A DNA stretch of 64,000 nucleotides from NCBI GenBank assembly GCA_921293015.1, contig OV121081.1:76525022-76589021 (forward strand). The letters are read 5' to 3'. This document shows, in pieces, positions 36,164-46,293 of this stretch (the stretch's first letter is position 1; each line of letters starts with the position of its first letter). Made by a program: the position numbers and the translations under genes. The DNA comes from Phorcus lineatus (lineage: Eukaryota; Mollusca; Gastropoda; Trochida; Trochidae). The notes under the pieces are model-generated. The model searched no databases and was not told where the DNA came from. It saw only the letters and a list, made by a program, of their open reading frames with translations.

Positions 36164-38642
36164 TGTAACTTTAATTCTGTTGTTTTCCATTTACCATACA
36201 CAATCTAACTACAGCGAAGGGATACATTGTTATTGCATTGCTTATCAATTATACGATGTGTTACATAGCTTCTCTATTATGATGCGGCATATAGAGAATA
36301 AATTATTTGATGGAAACGCATTTGAAATTTTTGTGAGTACGTGATAACAAACGTTACCTTATATACATTTAGATTCGTACAATTCGACTTCGACTAAATA
36401 TTTAAAGCTCTGTGATATATCAACAATCTAATAGGGCGCCTAATTAAATTAAATAAAATGCATAATTTTAATCTTAAGTTAAATGATGACCTCCACACGG
36501 CGGGAGATAAATTCAACAGATCGTTGGTTGTGTTATTAGAATATGTGATATTCAAATGGGGTCACAGGCATTTATGAAAACACATCGTGAAGATAAAATT
36601 TCTTAATTTTTCTTTTTAATTATATAAGTATCTGTGATATGTTTTCGCAAACTCTTGCTTCATATTAAAATAACGAAAACATAATTATGTCTAAAATGTG
36701 ATCAAAGTCTTTACTTAAAAAATTAGTTCTTAAAAATTACTCAGGGGTATTGATGAATACAATTTAGCAACTGATTTATTATTTAGATAGATATATAACC
36801 TTTAGCAAGAATTTGACAATAATTAAAGAGATGAACTTCAAAAGATGCTTGGCAAGATAAATTTGTAATTTCAAAATTACTGTTTTTAAATGAAACTATT
36901 CTAAGGCAAAGTGCAGAAGATTCTTTAAATAAAAAAAGTCGGTGTTCTTTAAAATTTCACTTGAATAATTACTATAAACATAAAGATAAGACCTATTAGT
37001 TTAGGTATCTATGAGTATAAACCATCAACATGTAACGTGATATGAATTATATCACCTTAACATTACGTCATAGGAGGGTTGACTAGTATATATTTATATA
37101 TTTATATATATTATATATAGGTAGATGTAAAATATGCATGCTTTCGTGACCTTATACAATAAGGTGCAATATCATATCTTAGCCAGAATACTGCATATCT
37201 TTGACAATTCGTATCCTCCCTCGTCAGAAACACATACTGGCAGGATGTTTTAAGAATACTCTATTCTACGGTGTTAAAAAACACAATAAATAAGGATGGT
37301 ATTACATAACTCCTTCAAAACGTATGAATATTAGCGATTTATATAGGGATCAATTTTACTAATCGTAATTGTATGGTCCTTACGAACTAGGACTGACATG
37401 TTTACATTCTTAAAAGCAATGATGTTATTTAGTTTTGCACACTGACAAATCTTCGTAATCCTGGGAAAAGTTTTTGTTTAACAAAATGTCGTTAATCAGT
37501 GCGTGTTTAATTTAAACCTGATATCAATGCGGCATAAAAAGCTATACAAAATGTCTCATATCTTTACCTTAAGAAAAGACTTTAAGATTAAAGTTTGTGT
37601 AAGAAGCTTAAACACTTGATAGGTCGACGCTTATGTAAAACAAAGCAAAATGATAATACCACCGTTTGTTTCATGAAACCGTTACTTCTGTTTTTTTCTT
37701 CTTATGATACCTTTTATTCAAAAATATTTTCAACCCATCTGCATTAATTGAATACAAGATCAAAATATTAATGAGGGATTGTATTACCAACAAAATAAAA
37801 TGAAAGGCTCTCGCTTGTAAAAAAAACCTACATGGACATTAGCAGTTGTCATTGGTTGAACAACTTTGAAACAATGCTAACCAGTACTAGTCATACTCTA
37901 ATGGTCTCCGTTTGAAATTGTTACAGGATTTTGTGGCTAAGCACTTTTAAGTCAATGTTTATATCTGTTTATAAAAGGTTAATGCCAATATGATCTAATT
38001 TCAGTTTTAGTGGACATATCAATTTTAGTTTTTATTTCTGTCTAATCATTATTGCTTTGCTATCGAATTAGAACTCTGAGAAAAAAAGAATGATTCATAA
38101 TGTGTATTTTTTCCGCGCAAGGTATAAGAAAACTCGATGTACGGATTAACATAATAGAGTTAATCCATAGATAATGATGCATTGACGTTATTGAAAATCA
38201 ACTTTGATTTGATTGATCAGTTTGTCATTTTTGTTACGCTCAACTGTCAGTGGTGTCAACATGGACATTTACCTCAAATAATGTTATCTAAACCTTTCGT
38301 GATTAGTTGCTTGGGAACTAGTTCCGCTTACAGTTACTACTTCTAAAAGACAAACATTTTAAAGTTTTTGCGATTTTATCGCTATGTATTCTTTTCAACC
38401 AGTATTGTGGTGGTTTAAAGCATATGTATTTCGGATGTTTAATTTATTTCCTTATTTGTAAGTGATGTGCCTATTTCTTGCTGTATGTTATTCACTTTTA
38501 CTTTGTCACAGTTCTTCCTACAACAGATAATGTGAATATATACATGTATGGTATATTTATACAGCTGCATGCCAAAAGTTTGTTCAAATACCTGAATATA
38601 TTAGTGCAAATATCATGTAATTTGAGATGCCTTTGAGGTATC

Positions 38643-38647
38643 GTAGC
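38643..38647 (+). repeat. BEL target site duplication, left copy (GTAGC)
   Basis: GTAGC directly precedes the TG of the left LTR and recurs directly after the CA of the right LTR (46289-46293). The sister MITE has it once (GGTATCGTAGCGTTGC read on the minus strand near 23545). BEL/Pao elements typically make 4-6-bp duplications. Confidence 0.9.
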
Positions 38648-39122
38648 TGGTAAGCAGATGACCTAATTTTCGTTTGTTTCGTATTGTACATATTTACAAA
38701 ATGTTCCTATCCAAAAATGTATGTTTTTCATTGTTTCCGGACATGAACAGTTCACCCGAACGCACGCTGCTTCGCGGATAGACGCCCGAACGCATGCTGC
38801 TTCGCGGAAACATTTGAAATCAGCCATCTTGGATTGTACCGTGACATTCGTCAATCAGCTTTTACATTCTGTCGAGACAGGATGTCTTTTCGTTTTTTCG
38901 TAAGAAGTTAGTCGTGAATTAGAGGGTTATTTGAATTTGTTAGTCAAGATATTGTTATACATGGTCATTAGTGTGAATAGAGACATAATGTTAGTGAATT
39001 AGAAAGAATATTAGTAAATTAGAAAAGAACAATAACAAGTAAGTTAAACCAACAGTTGTAAATAGCATTGTAAATAAAACTGTAATATACGTTAGACACG
39101 CCTTTGTTATTCCTGCCGAACA
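38648..39122 (+). repeat. 5' LTR of the BEL element
   Basis: 475 bp, TG...CA ends, 7166 bases upstream of its twin. An AATAAA polyadenylation signal stands at 39073-39078. Near the 5' end, a CpG-rich 24-bp motif beginning CCCGAACGCA is repeated at 38755-38778 and 38785-38808 with one difference; this is a plausible U3 enhancer pair (inference). A/T-rich short repeats (TTAGTGAATTAGAAA, TTAGTAAATTAGAAA) lie further on. No clear TATA box is seen. Confidence 0.95.
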
Positions 39123-39124
39123 AT

Positions 39125-39140
39125 TGGTAGCAGAGCGTGG
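39125..39140 (+). other. Primer-binding site, close to initiator tRNA-Met
   Basis: TGGTAGCAGAGCGTGG lies two bases after the LTR. Its first eleven bases are the complement of the 3' end of animal initiator tRNA-Met (...CTCTGCTACCA), and the next five differ at two positions. Minus-strand DNA synthesis of the retrotransposon would start here. The tRNA assignment is from memory of conserved tRNA-iMet sequence. Confidence 0.7.
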
Positions 39141-39249
39141 TTAGACTGAAATTTAGGTTTGTAGGAATAACATAGTCGTTGGAATATGAAGTCGTATTTC
39201 TTGTTAGGGTAAAATTCTGATCAAATCTTCAGCTTTAGCCTCTGACAAC

Positions 39250-40530
39250 ATGTCAGAACCACTGAAGTCAAATCCCACTGGGGAATTGCAGGGTACACAA
39301 GATGTTGATGAGTCAAAGGTTAATATTACATCGGGTTTAGAAAATCCCAGTGGGGAATTGCAGGCTACTCAAAATGTTGATGACTCGAATGGAAACAATA
39401 CATCACGTTTAGCAAAACTGAAGCAACAGAAAGCAAAAGCAAAATCAGCTTTCACTAGGGTTAAGAACAAGCTCTATTCGAGCCTAGAACGAGAAGAAAG
39501 GCCTTCTCGTCAGTCAATTCGAGACCAAATTGATCAATTAGGTGTTATGCAAGTTCGTGCCATGAACATTATGGTACAGTTAGCGGAAGTTTACTCTTCT
39601 AACAATGATGCTTCAAACGTTAAGCAAATAGGTGTCGAAATGGACAAAATAGAAACAGAATATGACACAGCACAAACAAGTGCTGAAAATCACTTAGATG
39701 CCAGACCTGATAAGAGCTCTGTTATGAGTATGAAAAGTGGCATGATAAACCTCTTTGGTGGTAGTCAACGGGTTGCTGATGCTTCAGTAAATGACAACAA
39801 GAACATTGAAAATAAGGTTGGTTCTGATCAAGCTTCACAAGTGAAAGAGGATCATGCTAGTAAAGGTCACAAAGACAACATTATCAAAACGGGTCGTAAT
39901 GAGGTTGTAAATCCGTCCGTTGGGTCTATTGAAAGGCAAACTCCAGTTGTTCAAAAGGTTAAAAATGAACCTCCTGTAGTTAAAAAAGTCATTACAGCAA
40001 ATACTGATATGTGGAGGCATCTCAAACCAGTGGCAATTCCAGTCTTTTACGGGGATGTTAAATCATACTCAAGCTGGAGGGCTGCGTTTATGACTTGTAT
40101 TGACAATTCTCCTGCCACTGCAGAATACAAACTATTACAATTGCGGCAATACTTGTCTGGTGAAGCACTAAAAGTCATTAGTAGTTTGGGGCACAATGTG
40201 ACAGCTTATGAAGTGTCACTGGATCGGTTAGATAGGAAGTATGGTGGCACTCGGCGACAAGTTGCTTTGCACTTGGAAGAAATTGAAAGCTTTAGACCTT
40301 TAAGACCAGGGGTAGTCAAAGATCTTGAACGGTTTGCTGATATGTTAGACGTTGCTGGGGGCGGGATAGCGCAGTGGTTAGCGCGTTCGGCTTCGGATCA
40401 GGAGGTCCGTGGTTCGAATCCCGCCAGGGGCTCGGCAACTTTGTCTGCAGTAGAGAACTGTTCTACACGCAGACAGGTTTGGGTGCAATGCTACATTGTC
40501 TTCAGTGCAGTACCACCCATGGTTCGCTAG
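39250..40530 (+). CDS. gag: BEL Gag region (N-terminal part of Gag-Pol), cut short by a SINE
   Basis: The ATG at 39250 is the first in frame after the primer-binding site and untranslated leader. Residues 8-55 are a 24-residue tandem duplication (NPTGELQGTQDVDES, then NPSGELQATQNVDDS). A lysine-rich helical region follows (KLKQQKAKAKSAFTRVKNKL). About residues 255-366 match the DUF1759-type capsid-like domain of BEL elements (VAIPVFYGDVKSYSSWRAAF, RLDRKYGG). From about residue 370 (GGGIAQWLAR) the sequence is encoded by the inserted SINE, and the frame stops at 40528-40530. Gag would package element RNA into particles. Without the SINE the frame would run on into the zinc knuckles and Pol. 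Confidence 0.9.
   Translation: MSEPLKSNPTGELQGTQDVDESKVNITSGLENPSGELQATQNVDDSNGNNTSRLAKLKQQKAKAKSAFTRVKNKLYSSLEREERPSRQSIRDQIDQLGVMQVRAMNIMVQLAEVYSSNNDASNVKQIGVEMDKIETEYDTAQTSAENHLDARPDKSSVMSMKSGMINLFGGSQRVADASVNDNKNIENKVGSDQASQVKEDHASKGHKDNIIKTGRNEVVNPSVGSIERQTPVVQKVKNEPPVVKKVITANTDMWRHLKPVAIPVFYGDVKSYSSWRAAFMTCIDNSPATAEYKLLQLRQYLSGEALKVISSLGHNVTAYEVSLDRLDRKYGGTRRQVALHLEEIESFRPLRPGVVKDLERFADMLDVAGGGIAQWLARSASDQEVRGSNPARGSATLSAVENCSTRRQVWVQCYIVFSAVPPMVR
39271..39414 (+). repeat. 72-bp in-frame tandem duplication in gag
   Basis: Two units start with AATCCC at 39271 and 39343. Both contain GGGGAATTGCAGG and are exactly 72 bp apart, so the reading frame is kept. The units have several differences, so the duplication predates this insertion. 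Confidence 0.8.
40345..40357 (+). repeat. SINE target site duplication, left copy (TTAGACGTTGCTG)
   Basis: Thirteen bases of BEL gag sequence repeated exactly at 40675-40687, as expected of LINE-mediated insertion. Confidence 0.95.
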
Positions 40531-40674
40531 TTCCAGCCGATTCTCGCAGGTTTCACCGCAATGCATAGCCACAAATAGTGTTGCTGGCTTTCTCCCTGCA
40601 ATAATACTAGCAGCCGCGATATAAGTGAAATAATCTTGAAAGCGGCGTTAAACACCAACTCACCTCAACTCACC
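40358..40674 (+). mobile_element. Full-length tRNA-headed SINE inserted in BEL gag
   Basis: A 317-bp insertion bounded by a 13-bp target duplication. The head has perfect RNA polymerase III promoter boxes: A box TAGCGCAGTGG (40367-40377) and B box GGTTCGAATCC (40411-40421). A G+C-rich body follows, and the 3' end reads GCGGCGTTAAACACC followed by CAACTCACCT repeats. I recall that 3' end from mollusc SINEs. With its duplication it adds 330 bases, a multiple of three, but it introduces in-frame stops at 40528-40530 and 40576-40578. A 5' fragment of the same family is at 23616-23707. Confidence 0.93.
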
Positions 40675-43600
40675 TTAGACGTTGCTGTTGCTAACCTTCA
40701 TGACTCTGATAGGGTTGAGGAACTAGGTAATGGACTTTTGTATCTAAAGCTTCAGAAAAAGATGACTGAATCAATGGTATTGCGGTATCAGCGTTGGGTG
40801 TACGAGTATCAAAGACAAGAGTCAGTTCTCACATTACGTGAGTGGGTTTTGTTGGAGGCAGATTTCCAAACTATTGCTTCAGAAACCTGTCATGGCTTTT
40901 CACAGAGATCGGTTAAATCTGATCAATTTAGGCAAAGTAGCAAGTCGGGTACTTATTTTGGTAGTGAGAAGCATCAGTTCCAACACAACAAGACAAAAGC
41001 TTTAAATTGCGACTTTTGTCATGACAAACATGCAATATGGAATTGCAAACAGTTCTTGGTTTTAAAACCAGAGGATCGCTGGGATGTAGCAAAAAAGCAC
41101 AGACTTTGTTTCAGATGTCTTGGGTCTTTTCATCGGGGTAAATCTTGTTGGTTCACAAGAGATTGTGGCATAAACGGTTGCAAAAGTAACCATAATAAAT
41201 TGTTGCATGTTGAAAAGCAGTCGTTTTCATCAGATAGGGATACTTCTTCACAAACACAAGAGGGTCATAGTCGGCCTGAAAGGTCACATGCGGCAAGCTT
41301 ACCTTCAGAGAGTCGAATAAAATCCTACCTTGTTGCCTTAAGAACAGTTCCTGTGGTGATAAAATCAGGCAAAAAACGACTCACAGTGAATGCACTTTTA
41401 GATGATGCTAGTACAAAGACCTACATTAATGCAGATGTAGCTGCAGAATTAGGCCTTCAGGGGGAAACACAAAAAGTATCTGTGAATGTGCTGAACAATC
41501 AGACTGAAACTTTTGACACAATGCCTGTTGAATTTGGTTTGGAAAGTATCAGTGGAACTGTTGACATCAACATTTCAGCTTTGACAACACAAAAGGTTAC
41601 AGGAGATCTTCAAGTAATAGATTGGTCAAAATGCAGACATCTATGGTCCCATTTGAAAGACATAATATTTCCAGAGATCAGTTCCCCTCCAACGATTGAT
41701 CTCCTGATAGGCATGGACTATTCTGGACTACATTTCTCACAAAAAGATGTTTGCGGACATGCAAATGATCCAATTGCAAGGTTAACTCCTTTGGGTTGGA
41801 CGTGTATAGGGCAAATAGCTGGTGCATGTGATGATAATCACACAAATTTTGCAAGTACTTTCTTCTGCAATAGCAATGTCGAAGAACTCAATACTCTCAT
41901 GCACAGATTCTGGGAAGCAGAAGAGTTCTCATCACCTACATTGCCAAATGTCAAAGGTGAGGATGGATTAGCTTTAGAATCTGCAAAAGAATCAATGGCA
42001 ATTGTTAATGACAGATATGAGATAGGCATTCCCTGGAAAACAGAATCCGAGTTACTGCCTTCCACTAATTGGGAGATGGCTTATCAAAGGCTCGAAAGCA
42101 CGGAAAAGAAACTATCAAAAGATAAAGTCATTGCTGAGGCATATTGTGCAGTCATAGATCAGTATCTAAACAAAGGATACATCAGACAGGTTCCTATAGA
42201 TGAAACGGATTTCAAGCGCAAGTGGTATCTGCCGCATTTTCCAGTCGTTAAATTAGACAGAACAACTACAAAGGTGAGGATAGTTTTTGATGGTTCAGCA
42301 AGATACAAAGGATTGTCTTTAAATGATGTCATACATCAAGGTCCTAAACTTCAGAGGGATTTGTTTGATGTCTTGCTGCGTTTTCGCAGAAACCCAGTTG
42401 CTCTTGTCTGTGACATAGCAGAAATGTATCTTCAAATAAGTATATCCCCACAGGACAGACCATACTTTAGGTTTCTTTGGAGGTCCATGAACAGAGACAA
42501 GCAACCAGAGGAGTATGAGTTTACTCGTGTAGTGTTTGGTATCAACTGTTCACCATTTCTTGCACAATTCATCTCTCAGGAAAATGCTAAACTCCACGCT
42601 GAAGAACTTCCAATAGCATCCGAGACAGTTGACAAGTCTACCTACATGGATGACAGTATGGATTCGGTTGAAAATGACGAGGAAGCTATAGAAATGTACA
42701 GACAACTTACTGAAATTTGGGGTAGAGCTGGCATGCATGCTAGGAAATGGATGTCGAATTCAGTAACTGTTCTTGAACAAATTCCTGTAAAAGACAGATT
42801 ATCAGAATTTGCATTAGACAGTGGATACTTACCTTCATTGAAGACTCTTGGAGTAATGTGGAAGGCAGAACAAGATGAGTTCACGTTCATGACAAACTTA
42901 CCTGAGCTTTCAACAAAATTGAGCAAAAGAACATTCCTCAGTCAAATAGCAAAACTGTTTGATCCCTTAGGTTTTCTATCGCCTTTCACAATCAGAGCAA
43001 AGATTTTGCTGCAAGAGATGTGGACTGCTGGGCTTGAATGGGATGCAGTTGTTCCTGATGATCTGAAACAAAAAGCAAACAAGTGGTTTAATGAAATTCA
43101 TGATGTGAAAAATGTCAAAGTGCCAAGATGTCTAAGAAGTGCAGATAAGGTTGTTACAAACGATCTTCACATCTTTGTTGATGCATCTGAGTCGGCTTAT
43201 GGAGCTGTTGCATATTGTGTGAATACTTACCAAAATGTTGACATGACGTCTGTGATTGTGGCAGCAAAAGGAAAGGTAGCACCTCTGAAAGCAGTGAGCA
43301 TTCCTCGTCTTGAGCTCATGGCTGCCATTGTTGGGTTGAGACTCGCCCTGTCAATCACAAAGACTTTAGCAATCAAAATTGAATCAGTCAGATTTTGGTC
43401 TGACAGTTTGAATGTACTGGGATGGATTAGAAACAACAGTCGCACATTCAAACCGTTTGTGTCAAATAGAGTAAGTGAAATTCAGTCTTCAACAAATCCA
43501 TCACAGTGGGTGTTTGTTCCAACAGAGTTAAATCCTGCAGATTTGCTTACAAGGGGTATTACAGCACTGAAACTGGTTTCAGATAGGCTATGGTGGTCAG

Positions 43601-45318
43601 GTCCAGAGTTTCTGGTTCTTGGTGAGTCTTTTTGGCCAAAACAATTGCATTCAAACGAACTTAAAGAATCTTCTCAGTTCGAAAAGAAATCGGTTAAAAA
43701 ACAAACAATGACCTCTTTCCTTTCATGTACATCTCAAAGTCCTTGGAAACTTGATCCAAAACGATTTTCAGATTGGAGACGATTTCTCAGAATCTATGCT
43801 TGGGTCCTCAGGTTTTTGATGAATTGTTCTCAAAAGAAACACCAGAGAGTCACTGGTGAATTGACTGTTGATGAACTACAAAGTACAGAGAGCAGAGTCA
43901 TTTCCTCTATGCAAAAGCAGGTGTTCGAAATTGAATATTCTTCTTTGCTCAAAGCACAGATGTTGCCATCAAAAAGCAAACTCGTTAGTTTAAAACCAAA
44001 ACTTGATCACGATGGTGTAATGCGTGTCGACGGACGTCTCGTGCAAGGTGAGCACATTTCTCATGAAGCGAAATTTCCAATAATTTTACCTCGAAAGAAC
44101 TGGATCACAAAGTTAATTGTAAAGCATTTTCATGAAAAGGCAAATCATGTTGCTGGAACAAATCAAACTCTTGCTGCAATTTCAACCAGGTTTTGGATAA
44201 TCTCAGGTCGTGAAGAGATCCGTGAATGGGAGAATCAATGCATGAAATGTAAAAGGTTGAAAGCTAAACCAGCACAACAGATCATGGCACCATTACCAAA
44301 ATTTAGACTTAACCCATCGTTAAGAGCATTCGCTCAAGCTGCAGTAGATTTTGCAGGTCCCTTCTTGACAACTCAAGGTAGAGGCAAATCAAAGCGCAAG
44401 AGATATCTTTGTCTATTCACATGTCTTTGTTCAAGAGCTGTCCACCTAGAACTTGCATTTGGTCTGGATACTGATTCATTTCTGAATGCCTTCTATAGGA
44501 TGACCAGTCGTAGAGGTCTACCAGAGGATATTGTGTGCGACAATGGCACAAATTTCGTAGGCGCTTCTAGGGAGTTAAAAAATTTAGTGTCTTACTTAGA
44601 TTCAGCTTCAGTGAAACGTTCTCTTGCCAACAAAGGAACAAAATGGCATTTCAATCCGCCAGGAGGTCCTCATTTTGGAGGAGTCTTCGAGACTATGATC
44701 AAGTCTGCAAAACGAGCCATATATGCTGTTCTTGGCAACAGTGATGTTAATGATGAAGAACTTCTAACAGCCTTTACTGGTGCTGAAAGTCTCCTTAATT
44801 CCCGTCCTATCACCTATCAGACTTCTCATCCACATGATGATGTGCCACTCACTCCAAATCACTTCTTGCACGGCCAAGTGGGTGGTCAATTTGCTCCTGA
44901 GTCTGTTGATAGAACTTCCTTCAATCCAAGAAAACGTTGGAGAAGAGTTCAGGAGCTTGTGCGACACTTTTGGGCCAGATGGATGAAGGAATGGATTCCT
45001 AGTCTTAACAGAAGAACAAAATGGCTAACGTTAAAGAGAGACTTCAAAGTTGGTGATGTGGTCTTGGTCATTTCATCCAGCACTCCAAGAGGTCACTGGC
45101 CACTGGGCAGAGTACTCGAAGTTTATCCAGGACATGATGGTCATGTTCGGGTCGTTGACGTCCAGACTGGTAATGCTATACTTACCCGACCAGTCACAAA
45201 GCTTTGCCATCTAGAGCTTACAGAGGAGGAAGAGAGGAAAGAAGAATCGGACAGAAGGACAGAAGAAGGACAGGAGGACAGAAGAGGATTCGGACAGGAG
45301 GACAGAAGAGGATACTGA
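40636..45318 (+). CDS. pol: BEL Pol region: zinc knuckles, protease, RT, RNase H, integrase
   Basis: The frame is open from a TTG in the SINE tail, and the first 13 codons are SINE sequence, so this is not a natural start. Numbering from 40636: zinc knuckles near 125 (CDFCHDKHAIWNC) and 158 (CFRCLGSFHRGKSC); retropepsin with LLDDAST at about 254-260; reverse transcriptase about 530-770 with YMDD at 670-673; RNase H with D849, E893 (RLELMAA) and D923 (WSDSLN); integrase with an H-H-C-C zinc region near 1170-1215 and catalytic D1238 (VDFAG), D1302 (CDNGTNF) and E1352 (FETM); then the DUF5641-type C-terminal domain near 1430-1540. All catalytic residues are present. It is expressed in family members as one Gag-Pol polyprotein; here the SINE stops separate it from gag. 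Confidence 0.93.
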   Translation: MKAALNTNSPQLTLDVAVANLHDSDRVEELGNGLLYLKLQKKMTESMVLRYQRWVYEYQRQESVLTLREWVLLEADFQTIASETCHGFSQRSVKSDQFRQSSKSGTYFGSEKHQFQHNKTKALNCDFCHDKHAIWNCKQFLVLKPEDRWDVAKKHRLCFRCLGSFHRGKSCWFTRDCGINGCKSNHNKLLHVEKQSFSSDRDTSSQTQEGHSRPERSHAASLPSESRIKSYLVALRTVPVVIKSGKKRLTVNALLDDASTKTYINADVAAELGLQGETQKVSVNVLNNQTETFDTMPVEFGLESISGTVDINISALTTQKVTGDLQVIDWSKCRHLWSHLKDIIFPEISSPPTIDLLIGMDYSGLHFSQKDVCGHANDPIARLTPLGWTCIGQIAGACDDNHTNFASTFFCNSNVEELNTLMHRFWEAEEFSSPTLPNVKGEDGLALESAKESMAIVNDRYEIGIPWKTESELLPSTNWEMAYQRLESTEKKLSKDKVIAEAYCAVIDQYLNKGYIRQVPIDETDFKRKWYLPHFPVVKLDRTTTKVRIVFDGSARYKGLSLNDVIHQGPKLQRDLFDVLLRFRRNPVALVCDIAEMYLQISISPQDRPYFRFLWRSMNRDKQPEEYEFTRVVFGINCSPFLAQFISQENAKLHAEELPIASETVDKSTYMDDSMDSVENDEEAIEMYRQLTEIWGRAGMHARKWMSNSVTVLEQIPVKDRLSEFALDSGYLPSLKTLGVMWKAEQDEFTFMTNLPELSTKLSKRTFLSQIAKLFDPLGFLSPFTIRAKILLQEMWTAGLEWDAVVPDDLKQKANKWFNEIHDVKNVKVPRCLRSADKVVTNDLHIFVDASESAYGAVAYCVNTYQNVDMTSVIVAAKGKVAPLKAVSIPRLELMAAIVGLRLALSITKTLAIKIESVRFWSDSLNVLGWIRNNSRTFKPFVSNRVSEIQSSTNPSQWVFVPTELNPADLLTRGITALKLVSDRLWWSGPEFLVLGESFWPKQLHSNELKESSQFEKKSVKKQTMTSFLSCTSQSPWKLDPKRFSDWRRFLRIYAWVLRFLMNCSQKKHQRVTGELTVDELQSTESRVISSMQKQVFEIEYSSLLKAQMLPSKSKLVSLKPKLDHDGVMRVDGRLVQGEHISHEAKFPIILPRKNWITKLIVKHFHEKANHVAGTNQTLAAISTRFWIISGREEIREWENQCMKCKRLKAKPAQQIMAPLPKFRLNPSLRAFAQAAVDFAGPFLTTQGRGKSKRKRYLCLFTCLCSRAVHLELAFGLDTDSFLNAFYRMTSRRGLPEDIVCDNGTNFVGASRELKNLVSYLDSASVKRSLANKGTKWHFNPPGGPHFGGVFETMIKSAKRAIYAVLGNSDVNDEELLTAFTGAESLLNSRPITYQTSHPHDDVPLTPNHFLHGQVGGQFAPESVDRTSFNPRKRWRRVQELVRHFWARWMKEWIPSLNRRTKWLTLKRDFKVGDVVLVISSSTPRGHWPLGRVLEVYPGHDGHVRVVDVQTGNAILTRPVTKLCHLELTEEEERKEESDRRTEEGQEDRRGFGQEDRRGY
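40675..40687 (+). repeat. SINE target site duplication, right copy (TTAGACGTTGCTG)
   Basis: Exact copy of 40345-40357. The BEL reading frame resumes from this point. Confidence 0.95.
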
Positions 45319-45400
45319 CAGGAGGACAAGAGAGGATTCCGACAGGAGAATAGAAGAGGAAACGGACAGGACTGAAGAGGAATCTTGAGATAGAAGAGGA
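45236..45400 (+). repeat. Purine-rich ~24-bp tandem repeats at the end of pol
   Basis: Units containing GGACAGGAGGACAGAAGAGG recur with a period near 24 bp across the stop codon. They encode the odd basic/acidic C-terminus (EEGQEDRRGFGQEDRRGY) and continue into the 3' untranslated region. They are probably expanded within this family and are unlikely to matter for integrase activity. Confidence 0.75.
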
Positions 45401-45799
45401 AGAAGACAAGACAAGAGAAAATGTTACAGAGAAGACAGGATTTAATTCAATGGAGTGATTCAGAGGAGGTGATAAAATAAGTGAATTGTGTTTTATTTCA
45501 GATTGGAATTCAGTGATGTGAGTAGATGATGTGATGATAAAATGTGTTTATTATGTGAAATTTCAGTATGAAAATGGTGTGATCTTAAAGTTCAAAAATG
45601 TTTCATGGAAATTGTGTTAAAATATGAATGAAAATATGTTCAAAATGGAATATTCTTGGATTTCTTGGATCTGAAGATATGGTGGTGACGTATTCGAACT
45701 GGACATTTTTCTTTTTCAGGTCATTTTCTTTGATATTGGACAATTTATTGTTTTGAATGTTTTCTTTCAGTGAATTCATTTTATTGATAGGGTTCTATC

Positions 45800-45813
45800 A
45801 AGGAGGGGGGAAA
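45800..45813 (+). other. Polypurine tract of the BEL element
   Basis: AAGGAGGGGGGAAA directly precedes the right LTR. A tract of this kind primes plus-strand DNA synthesis in LTR retrotransposons. Confidence 0.9.
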
Positions 45814-46288
45814 TGGTAAGCAGATGACCTAATTTTCGTTTGTTTCGTATTGTACATATTTACAAAATGTTCCTATCCAAAAATGTATGTTTTTCATTGT
45901 TTCCGGACATGAACAGTTCACCCGAACGCACGCTGCTTCGCGGATAGACGCCCGAACGCATGCTGCTTCGCGGAAACATTTGAAATCAGCCATCTTGGAT
46001 TGTACCGTGACATTCGTCAATCAGCTTTTACATTCTGTCGAGACAGGATGTCTTTTCGTTTTTTCGTAAGAAGTTAGTCGTGAATTAGAGGGTTATTTGA
46101 ATTTGTTAGTCAAGATATTGTTATACATGGTCATTAGTGTGAATAGAGACATAATGTTAGTGAATTAGAAAGAATATTAGTAAATTAGAAAAGAACAATA
46201 ACAAGTAAGTTAAACCAACAGTTGTAAATAGCATTGTAAATAAAACTGTAATATACGTTAGACACGCCTTTGTTATTCCTGCCGAACA
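45814..46288 (+). repeat. 3' LTR of the BEL element
   Basis: 475 bp, read as identical to 38648-39122, including the CpG-rich 24-bp pair (45921-45944 and 45951-45974) and AATAAA at 46239-46244. Short open frames in it are shadows present equally in both LTRs. Confidence 0.95.
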
Positions 46289-46293
46289 GTAGC
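46289..46293 (+). repeat. BEL target site duplication, right copy (GTAGC)
   Basis: Matches 38643-38647. The MITE sequence continues directly after it (GTTGCGAAAAAG), as in the sister copy at 23041-23615. Confidence 0.9.

Larger units (their letters stand above)
38648..46288 (+). mobile_element. BEL/Pao LTR retrotransposon, full length, LTRs identical
   Basis: A 7641-bp element with 475-bp LTRs that I read as identical, a 5-bp target duplication, a primer-binding site, one long Gag-Pol frame and a polypurine tract. Pol order is protease, reverse transcriptase, RNase H, integrase, as expected of the family. No envelope-like ORF follows pol. The element contains a 317-bp SINE near the end of gag that brings two in-frame stops, and otherwise I see no disabling change. 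Identical LTRs mean a recent insertion, and the SINE must be younger still. The element lies in a MITE inside array copy E. Confidence 0.95.

Noticed and set aside
38663-38903. Short frames on both strands of the LTR (repeated at 45829-46069)
   Set aside because: Identical in both LTRs because the LTRs are identical; no coding signature.
40367-40432. Possible tRNA gene
   Set aside because: The A and B boxes are the head of a SINE with a target duplication; the acceptor and anticodon arms do not form a good tRNA.
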